Below, piece by piece: positions 7,991 to 13,487 of a stretch of DNA of 16,585 bases. This stretch comes from Flemingiibacterium sp045579745. GTDB taxonomy: Bacteria > Bacillota > Clostridia > Oscillospirales > CAG-272. Location of the stretch: NCBI GenBank assembly GCA_045579745.1, contig JAZNMQ010000006.1:1-16585 (forward strand), read 5' to 3'. How positions within the stretch are numbered: the first letter of the stretch is position 1; the number at the start of each line of letters is the position of its first letter. Under the pieces are notes generated by a model that was not told the origin of the DNA, searched no databases, and saw only the letters and a program-made list of their open reading frames with translations. The translations under genes were made by a program, and so were the position numbers.

Positions 7991-8584
7991 TTATTTACCT
8001 TCCTTCGTGTTATCGTAGATTTGGTTTGTGAGTAACTGATGATAAATCTTCTTATATTCGGCAAGCTTTCGCATAAGCTCTTGTTCTCTTTCGGACAGAA
8101 GCAATAGATTGCCAAGAGCGGTTTGCTGTTTCATGGATAATACTCTTATAGGTAGTGACGCGATCAGGCCTGAGCTGATGGTGCCCAGGGAGGTGCTGCC
8201 GCTGCTGTTCTGAAGTAAGGTCGCAAAGCTCTTATCCCGCTTCAAATACCAGTAGAGATATTCAGGAAGAACCATATTCTGTTTGGCTCTTACCACCGCA
8301 AAATGGGACGGGATGACCAATCCATACAATTCCCATTTCTTGATCAGTACAACCGTGTAGGGATAGCTCAAGCGGATCAAAATATCATTCGGCTGTGTCA
8401 GGTAATCCTCTTTGAGCTCGTAGGTTGACTCAAACGGTTCCAAAAACGAGGTATCAATATAACCGTCAGGCATGATGCACTTCAGATTCAGTAAACCGTA
8501 CTTGTACAATCGTCCGTCGGAGGCTTTCTTTTTCCTGGTTGTAACATAGCCCGTTCGGACTGTTGCCACGTTTTCTATCGTCAT
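7991..8584 (-). CDS. Single-TRD half-size HsdS-like specificity protein
   Basis: A 197-residue protein with one target-recognition domain (about 1-140) and one spacer-type helix (from SMKQQTALGNLLLLSEREQE to YHQLLTNQIY), which is half of a normal HsdS. TRD-like features include YKYGLLNLK, the segment around DILIRLSYPY, SHFAVVRA and the SGSTSLGTISSGLIASLPI stretch that ends most TRDs. The ATG at 8584 is chosen because GGTGG lies seven bases upstream and the promoter lies just beyond; the frame stays open to a TTG at 8779, but that would run through the promoter. As first gene of an operon that also encodes a full HsdS, it may dimerise to give a second, symmetric specificity, compete with HsdS, or bind operon DNA. 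Family is well supported; the role is open. Confidence 0.85.
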   Translation of the reverse strand: MTIENVATVRTGYVTTRKKKASDGRLYKYGLLNLKCIMPDGYIDTSFLEPFESTYELKEDYLTQPNDILIRLSYPYTVVLIKKWELYGLVIPSHFAVVRAKQNMVLPEYLYWYLKRDKSFATLLQNSSGSTSLGTISSGLIASLPIRVLSMKQQTALGNLLLLSEREQELMRKLAEYKKIYHQLLTNQIYDNTKEGK

Positions 8585-8640
8585 AATTACCACCGTTTTT
8601 TGTACTGGTTTTTTTGTGACATTTCCGCTTTTGAAAATAT

Positions 8641-8653
8641 GGCACACTGTGCC
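8641..8653. promoter_or_regulatory. Palindrome at the expected hsd transcription start
   Basis: GGCACACTGTGCC is a perfect 6+1+6 inverted repeat lying just downstream of the -10 box, at about +1 to +14 of the predicted transcript. Its place suits an operator that blocks promoter escape, or a short 5' hairpin in the leader. Confidence 0.55.
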
Positions 8654-8660
8654 AATAAAT

Positions 8661-8689
8661 ATTATATCAGTATTTTTGACATATGTCAA
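8661..8689 (-). promoter_or_regulatory. Consensus sigma-A promoter of the hsd operon
   Basis: On the minus strand, TTGACA (8689-8684) and TATAAT (8666-8661) are separated by exactly 17 bases. Both boxes are perfect consensus. Transcription should start near 8654, about 70 bases before the first ATG at 8584. Confidence 0.9.
8676..8689. promoter_or_regulatory. Palindromic operator candidate over the -35 box
   Basis: TTGACATATGTCAA is a perfect 14-bp palindrome that includes the whole -35 box of the hsd promoter. A dimeric repressor bound here would exclude RNA polymerase. The symmetry could partly come by chance from a TTGACA box in AT-rich DNA, but a second palindrome at 8641-8653 makes control of this very strong promoter more likely. 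Confidence 0.55.
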
Positions 8690-8769
8690 TAGGATCGTGT
8701 CATAAATACGAAAATTCGGTGTTTTATACCATTTCACGTATTTTTCTTCGTACAATTCTGCCAACTCAT

Positions 8770-8789
8770 TTGGGGTCAAATTGGGGTCA
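8770..8789. repeat. 20-bp direct repeat, left copy
   Basis: A tandem pair of TTGGGGTCA separated by AA; the identical 20 bp recurs at 9000-9019. Read on the minus strand, GACCCCAATTTGACCCC could encode PNLTP-type residues, which I associate with the ends of some tyrosine integrases; this link is a weak inference from memory. Confidence 0.7.
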
Positions 8790-8821
8790 ACCCATCCTCA
8801 AAAACCCATTGATACAAAAAG

Positions 8822-8850
8822 AAAAAACCGAACTGTATCAGTTCGGTTTT
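8822..8850. terminator. Bidirectional hairpin terminator
   Basis: A perfect 12-bp stem (AAAACCGAACTG with CAGTTCGGTTTT) around a 3-base loop, 8824-8850, with A and T runs on its two flanks so it can act on either strand. It sits directly after the tRNA-like 3' end read on the minus strand, as a native tRNA terminator would, and also insulates the hsd promoter from read-through. Confidence 0.85.
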
Positions 8851-8851
8851 A

Positions 8852-8898
8852 TGGTTGCGGGGGTGGGACTTGAACCTCACGACCTCCGGGTTATGAGG
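8852..8898 (-). other. Degenerate 3' half of a CAU tRNA, likely integration-site remnant
   Basis: Read on the minus strand this stretch gives the anticodon-loop-like CTCATAA, the variable region GGAGGTC, a T-arm with GTTCAAGTCCCAC, an acceptor strand CCCCGCA and the ACCA end of a tRNA of the Met/CAU type. No 5' half precedes it. The T-stem reads GTGAGG where GTGGG is needed to pair with CCCAC, so it carries an extra base. It is therefore not a working tRNA. A 3' tRNA fragment is the classic scar of tyrosine-integrase insertion, so this probably marks one end (att site) of an integrated element. Confidence 0.8.
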
Positions 8899-8999
8899 GG
8901 TATCGAAAAATTAAGGGTAATTTTTAGGTGCCTAATTCGGCGGTTTTGGGCGATTTCAGACGGTTTGGGACTGTTTTGATTTTGGATGGGAGGGATAAA

Positions 9000-9019
9000 T
9001 TGGGGTCAAATTGGGGTCA
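9000..9019. repeat. 20-bp direct repeat, right copy
   Basis: Same 20 bp as at 8770-8789, 230 bp away and on the other side of the tRNA remnant. Sequences outside the 20 bp do not match, so this is not a larger duplication. Confidence 0.7.
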
Positions 9020-9256
9020 GAGGGAGTGATGGAGAGGGGGCTTTGGGCGCTGTTTTGTGGAATGTGACGGAGAAAAAGGGAACTCCCGCTTCCCTTTTTG
9101 GGTTGCGAGAGTTTTCATGATTCACTTATCTGTTAATGGTGACGGGTACACTGGTTTCGTCAACAACACGCTGTCTTTAGCCAACGAACTTGAATATCCA
9201 CCTTTGAATTTAACGAAAAGGCGTGGCTTGCCACGGTCAACCGCTTAACTTTCCCC
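9020..9256. other. Intergenic stretch without a convincing gene
   Basis: Short open frames exist on both strands but lack ribosome sites and family features. The stretch holds the repeat/terminator at 9081-9132 and a small perfect hairpin CGTGGC-TT-GCCACG at 9222-9235. A minus-strand frame open from about 9245 to 9126 has no start codon and ends at the same place relative to the repeat as the fragment at 15776, so it may be the tail of a lost gene. Confidence 0.5.
9081..9132. repeat. Copy A of a 51-52 bp direct repeat with terminator fold
   Basis: About 46 of 52 positions match 15735-15785 in the same orientation. On the minus strand AACTCTCGC...CCC pairs with GGG...GCGGGAGTT across an AAAAA loop, followed by a T-containing tail, and the plus strand can fold the same way. 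It lies downstream of the main terminator of the four-gene operon, so it is a backup stop. Confidence 0.75.
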
Positions 9257-9297
9257 AAAAAGAGGGTGGCAATCTGCAACCGAACAAATTGCCACCC
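9257..9297 (-). terminator. Rho-independent terminator of the toxin-ATPase operon
   Basis: On the minus strand a 10-bp perfect stem GGGTGGCAAT / ATTGCCACCC with a 14-base loop is followed by TC and TTTTT. It begins about 12 bases after the stop of the SUFU gene, so it ends the four-gene transcript. Confidence 0.9.
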
Positions 9298-9308
9298 TGC
9301 AACTAGAG

Positions 9309-9869
9309 TCAAACTACGGACCGTCGACGGAAGTCAATAATATCAAACGAATTGCTGGCCAATTTGTTTTCAAATGCGTCTATACCGTTGATATGAATAT
9401 ATTCCATCTCTTTGTCTGAAATTGGAACCAGCATAAGCCAAGATACCGAAAGGTTATTCTCTCCCAATGCTGTGTATGCATCCCAATATACGGGAGCAAG
9501 CAAGACGGCGTGCTTTAATTCTGTTCCAGACACATAGGCACTCACAACATTGGGAATTATCTGTCCATACGCAAATGTACGATTGTCCAGAATTTCAAAC
9601 ACAGATGACGCAATAATGTTTCCCATATAGTCTGAATCATTAGGAGCAACTCCAATCAATTCTATTCTTACGGACTTGTCATCATGTTTGACTCCCCCAT
9701 CCAGTTCCCAAAGTCCAATACTGGAATACACCTTGATTTCCTTAAAGTCCGAGTTTTGACAACACATAATATCTACAGACTTGTCCTGCCCGCTATTGCT
9801 ATACCTGTTAACCGTAGGCTTGCCGCCAATAAAACCAAGGGCGTGTTTAGCGATTTGTTTATTATCCAT
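9309..9869 (-). CDS. SUFU-family immunity protein
   Basis: A 186-residue suppressor-of-fused domain protein, a family known as immunity proteins that bind and block nuclease toxins in the cytoplasm. Family features in order: YSSIGLWEL (48-56), RIELIGVAP (68-76), LKHAVLLAPVYWD (118-130), VSWLMLVPISDKEMEY (142-157), DAFENKL (164-170) and DIIDFRRRSV (176-185). The domain fills the protein. The ATG at 9869 is preferred because AAGGAG lies seven bases before it; an in-frame TTG at 9890 has no such site. It begins ten bases after the stop of the nuclease gene, the standard toxin-then-immunity order, so its partner is that nuclease. Confidence 0.9.
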   Translation of the reverse strand: MDNKQIAKHALGFIGGKPTVNRYSNSGQDKSVDIMCCQNSDFKEIKVYSSIGLWELDGGVKHDDKSVRIELIGVAPNDSDYMGNIIASSVFEILDNRTFAYGQIIPNVVSAYVSGTELKHAVLLAPVYWDAYTALGENNLSVSWLMLVPISDKEMEYIHINGIDAFENKLASNSFDIIDFRRRSVV

Positions 9870-9879
9870 GTCTGTCTCC

Positions 9880-10317
9880 TTAATCTCCAAAATACTGACT
9901 TGTTACATCCTCGCCCCTATGGCTTCTGTTTGAGCTTGGAAGTTCCGGTCGATAGTGATCTGGGTTGTTGTATTCGTCCAAAAACTGATTACGGCTGATT
10001 CCACGTTCCTGTGCGCTTTCTTGATGTTTTCTGAATTCAAAGCCAGGCTTATGCCCCATATCCCAAGGATTATCCTTGGACATGAACTGACCGGTCACAG
10101 GATCTCTCACTCTGCCATGTTCATCTTTGGCATCCTCCCAAACCTTATCTCTGACTCCTTCACGGAAACCTGTTGGACGTGAATAATCAATATCATTGCA
10201 AATCGGTTTATCAAGGGTCTTTTTTTCCAAAGATGCACTTGCGAATTTGTCTAATGCCTGTTGCTTTAAAGTACTCCATGAAGATGCTACTTCTTTTAAC
10301 AATACTTCATAACTCAT
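9880..10317 (-). CDS. Small GH-E family HNH/Endo VII nuclease toxin
   Basis: A 145-residue protein whose C-terminal 95 residues match the GH-E group of HNH/Endonuclease VII-fold toxins, which cut nucleic acid. Visible marks are GFREGVRDKVWEDA (50-63), the DP.TG motif (72-76), PWDMGHKPGFE (84-94) with the naming Gly88-His89, ISRNQFLDEYNNP (107-119), and HYRPELPSSNRSHRGE (121-136). The N-terminal 45 residues are a short helical tail with no signal peptide, no WXG or other trafficking domain and no repeats, so this is a free-standing toxin domain rather than the tip of a large polymorphic toxin. Its ATG overlaps the ATPase stop (ATGA), and GGAGGAG lies upstream in the ATPase coding end. It is followed at once by its SUFU immunity gene. 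Whether it is exported by the ATPase or acts inside the cell is not settled by the sequence. Confidence 0.88.
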   Translation of the reverse strand: MSYEVLLKEVASSWSTLKQQALDKFASASLEKKTLDKPICNDIDYSRPTGFREGVRDKVWEDAKDEHGRVRDPVTGQFMSKDNPWDMGHKPGFEFRKHQESAQERGISRNQFLDEYNNPDHYRPELPSSNRSHRGEDVTSQYFGD

Positions 10318-13300
10318 AAGATAACCACTCCTCCACGCTGTACGGTTTCATCTCGCCATAGCGCATATACCTTAAACTCATCATCACCCAGGGTGCTGTA
10401 GGTTTTCATAAGACTTTGACGAACGGCTAATGAAAAATGGAAGGACACCGTATCGACTTTATCACAGATAATTCTGTGTAGTTGATTGTTCAGGATATCT
10501 ACAGATGGTGATGACTCAACAAACCTGAAGACTTCTCTCTTACAGCCAAGGATGTCGGTTACTAATTCAGACAGTATTTCATAATTACTCTCGCTCCATA
10601 TTTCAACTGAATTGGTCCTTCTGTGCTCATCCAGCAACTGACTCACGATGATCCGTTGCCTTGCGGAGAGATTGGATTCCAAGATAAATTCTTCAATCGT
10701 TTTCGCGTTTTGATGAATGTCGATTCTATCGGGAATTCTCTTACATAAAAGGAATTCAATAATGATTCTTCTGAACCGCTCATCAGTCATTTCTTTTTGA
10801 GAATCTGAAACCCATCTGTATAAGCACTTCTTTTTCGTTTCATCTCCGGTGAATAGCTTTACTTTACACAAAACAGGCTCTATCCAATTATTTTGGAATA
10901 CGACCGCTACTCCGCATGGCAATCGAGCAATCTCGTCCAACTGCTCGTCCTTTAGTCCTGCCGATTTACCCGCGAGGCGTCTGTCTTGCTCATCGGGGAG
11001 TCGCATGATAATCTTGGTGTTCGTGTTTTTGATCGCGGCAGCATCAACCGAAGAGGGAGACTGATCAGCAATGATAAAGCCCTCGCCAAAGGTACGCATT
11101 TCCGCGATAGCCTTGGTAATCATTTCAACGGATTTGTCCGACACATTAGCACCTTCCGTACTCTGGCTCGTTACGGACGTTTTAAGAATATTATGGGCTT
11201 CCTCCAATACGGTTATATGCTTGAGCGGAGCATTCATGTCCATGCTCGTTGACATTCTGTATTCTTCAAGCCTCATGATCAGGATACCCATGATCAATGC
11301 TATAGTTTCCGAAGATCCTACACGGCTGATATCAACGATGACTCGACGATCAAACAATTCCTCGTCGCTGATAGCATTGGAAGTAAATATCTGACCGTTC
11401 AAACCGTTTGTCAGAGAATTGACACGAGTCAGCAATGCCCCCATGTAGTTGCTCTTCAATTCTTCGGAGTATTCGGAATCCCGAATGACACTTTGAAGTT
11501 CAAAGCTGAGATCCTGAAAAGTGGGGAAAATCGTATTTGAATAACGGTTTTTCGAGGTAGACAAATTCCATCCACATCCTTCGTACGCCTTAAGAATCGC
11601 CTCTTTCAGGACGGCAGGCATAGCAGCATACATGGGCCAGCACACATTGAAAATGGAGATTAATCGGTCAATGTGCTCATACACATGAATGTCATCGGGG
11701 AATTGAAATGGATTGATTCGCAAAAGTTCTGTGAATTTGGGATTAGTTCCTAACACTCGGACATTCTCCCTATGTCCAAAAATATTCTTGTACTCGCCCT
11801 TTGCGGGTTCAATGATCAAAAAAGGAATATCATGGTGATTGGACAATTGATCCACTATTTGATATACCGTGTTGCTCTTACCCGAGCCTGTTGAACCTGT
11901 GATGAAAGTATGTTCGGTTAATTGTTCCTTGGAAATTGAGACCGTATTGCTTTCCTCAGCTCCCATGTGGAATACATGTCCCAAACTCAGCGTTGAGCCA
12001 ACGAACGTCGCGTCAGTTTGTATTTCACGACCAAATGCTGTATACTGAGCAACCGCCAATCCAGGAATGCTCTTTTGAGGTAAGCCTGCTTGGATAGTCA
12101 GTTCGGCTCCGCTGACCAAAGCGGTTGGAGATACGATGGGAAGGTCTTCGCCGATGCTTATCAACGGATGATGGAACTTTCGTAGATAATCAACAAAAAA
12201 CTCATAATTTTTGGGTGATCGACGGTGATCCCAGGTATTGATGGTAATCGCTTCTATGCCAGATTTTTCGCCGCGTATGAGCGCTTGGTAATTGGATGCG
12301 ACTACCTTTGAAGTCTGCATATCGTCAGCCAGAAAATACGCAGCGCAATTCCACATACCGAGATCACCGCATTCCGTAAGGCGCTCTAACTGCATATCAA
12401 TTCTCTCAATCAGAGTCTTGACAGACCGCTCCTCGGTATGAATTTGTAAGCTGTGGTTTTCCCCTTCGGAGATCGCTTTCGCCATGCCTACAGAATCAGA
12501 AACGGTATGAGCTGTTCCTTTAGTCTCCGACGTGCTTTCGGTATCCGTGGTAGTTTTGCTGGTACTCTTACTATAGGATGCCATAAAGGAAGCCCCAAAC
12601 GATGTCGAAGTAGTCGTAGATGAAGTATGGCTTTGCGATACCGCCAAACTCTCTGACACGGTATCGGCTATGCCGCGGGTTATGCTATCGGTCAAGGAGG
12701 TTCCCGTGGTATACCCCAGAGATACCTCAGACCGGGAGAAAGGAACAAGCTGCGTGTACAATTGCTCATAGCCCTTTCGAATCTCGTTGATCCTACTTTG
12801 CGGGATAGGGTCAGCTACCAAAATCATTGTATATGTGACACCATGCATAGAATCAATTAGTTTCTCAATCCCCTGTGTGAATTCCTGTTTTTTTTCGTTC
12901 CCATGCAGTTTCCGCAGGCTTGAGATTCCACTGACGGAAGAAATCGTTCGGTTCTGTTCCAGAGAATATTCATCACGGTACTCAAATAGATGATCGATCA
13001 CGTTTCGCAGGTTTTTATCCCGTAAATTTTCAATCACGCAGCCGGGGAAATTTCCCTTTAAGGACCTTTCCAGCGCTCTGTACGCCATTGTCACATTATC
13101 TCGGTCGTCGGTTTTCGTGCCTATGTAAACGTCAATGTTTTCTCCATCACTGTCGATAATCAGAACTACACTCCCTCCGACCGCGGACATGGCGTTATAG
13201 ACATTCGAAAGCTTAGACAAATTATCCTCGTTCACATCATACGCGATGCGGGTAAGCTTAAAGAGGCGCATGTGCTTACCGATATCCAACTGCTTTAGTT

Positions 13301-13478
13301 CATCCGACGGAGGGAGCACCTCCTGCTCCGAGAGAGAATACAGATAGGTTTTGGTCAGCACAAAGTCAGCCTTCCGGACGGCGGTAGCCAACTCCACTTC
13401 AGTCGGAATGAAGGTGCTTGTCACGCTTGGCTCGGGCATATCGGTTTCAATGTTTGTTGTTTTGATTTCACTTTCCAT
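10314..13478 (-). CDS. HerA/VirB4-type (DUF87) ATPase with long N-terminal region and Ser/Thr-rich insert
   Basis: A 1054-residue ATPase of the HerA/FtsK/VirB4 superfamily, hexameric pumps that move DNA or protein. The ATPase core is intact: Walker A GSTGSGKSN (528-536), a PAKGEYKN segment (558-565), Walker B HITVLEEAHNIL (754-765), IIADQSPS (802-809) and a sensor/arginine region IIMRLPDEQDRRLAG (823-837). A HerA-type barrel-like stretch (AFGREIQTDATFVGSTLSLG) lies just before it at 481-500. The N-terminal half (1-460) is unrecognised; residues 260-345 are very rich in Ser and Thr (for example SHTSSTTTSTSFGAS). The C-terminal 170 residues are helical and also unassigned. No membrane segment is evident. 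ATG at 13478 follows GAGGAGAAAG, nine bases after the 704-residue gene. Being coupled to a toxin-immunity pair, it could export the toxin or power a DNA-targeting defence complex. Confidence 0.9.
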   Translation of the reverse strand: MESEIKTTNIETDMPEPSVTSTFIPTEVELATAVRKADFVLTKTYLYSLSEQEVLPPSDELKQLDIGKHMRLFKLTRIAYDVNEDNLSKLSNVYNAMSAVGGSVVLIIDSDGENIDVYIGTKTDDRDNVTMAYRALERSLKGNFPGCVIENLRDKNLRNVIDHLFEYRDEYSLEQNRTISSVSGISSLRKLHGNEKKQEFTQGIEKLIDSMHGVTYTMILVADPIPQSRINEIRKGYEQLYTQLVPFSRSEVSLGYTTGTSLTDSITRGIADTVSESLAVSQSHTSSTTTSTSFGASFMASYSKSTSKTTTDTESTSETKGTAHTVSDSVGMAKAISEGENHSLQIHTEERSVKTLIERIDMQLERLTECGDLGMWNCAAYFLADDMQTSKVVASNYQALIRGEKSGIEAITINTWDHRRSPKNYEFFVDYLRKFHHPLISIGEDLPIVSPTALVSGAELTIQAGLPQKSIPGLAVAQYTAFGREIQTDATFVGSTLSLGHVFHMGAEESNTVSISKEQLTEHTFITGSTGSGKSNTVYQIVDQLSNHHDIPFLIIEPAKGEYKNIFGHRENVRVLGTNPKFTELLRINPFQFPDDIHVYEHIDRLISIFNVCWPMYAAMPAVLKEAILKAYEGCGWNLSTSKNRYSNTIFPTFQDLSFELQSVIRDSEYSEELKSNYMGALLTRVNSLTNGLNGQIFTSNAISDEELFDRRVIVDISRVGSSETIALIMGILIMRLEEYRMSTSMDMNAPLKHITVLEEAHNILKTSVTSQSTEGANVSDKSVEMITKAIAEMRTFGEGFIIADQSPSSVDAAAIKNTNTKIIMRLPDEQDRRLAGKSAGLKDEQLDEIARLPCGVAVVFQNNWIEPVLCKVKLFTGDETKKKCLYRWVSDSQKEMTDERFRRIIIEFLLCKRIPDRIDIHQNAKTIEEFILESNLSARQRIIVSQLLDEHRRTNSVEIWSESNYEILSELVTDILGCKREVFRFVESSPSVDILNNQLHRIICDKVDTVSFHFSLAVRQSLMKTYSTLGDDEFKVYALWRDETVQRGGVVIL

Positions 13479-13487
13479 TCTTTCTCC

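Noticed and set aside
6735..8018. Plus-strand open frame of 427 codons opposite hsdM
   Set aside because: It is a shadow of the GC-rich hsdM reading frame with low-complexity Gly/Ala/Val composition and no recognisable domain.
8585..8779. N-terminal extension of the half-HsdS to a TTG at 8779
   Set aside because: It would place the promoter inside the coding region, has no ribosome site, and the extra 65 residues match no HsdS feature. The ATG at 8584 has GGTGG upstream.
8852..8898. A functional tRNA gene
   Set aside because: Only the 3' half is present, and an inserted base breaks the T-stem.
9017..9118. 33-codon minus-strand frame starting MKTLATQKGK
   Set aside because: It is made almost wholly of the terminator repeat, has no ribosome site, and the ATG is absent from the other copy of the repeat.
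9057..9248. Plus-strand frame of 63 codons in the intergenic stretch
   Set aside because: It runs through the terminator hairpin, has no ribosome site and shows no family features.
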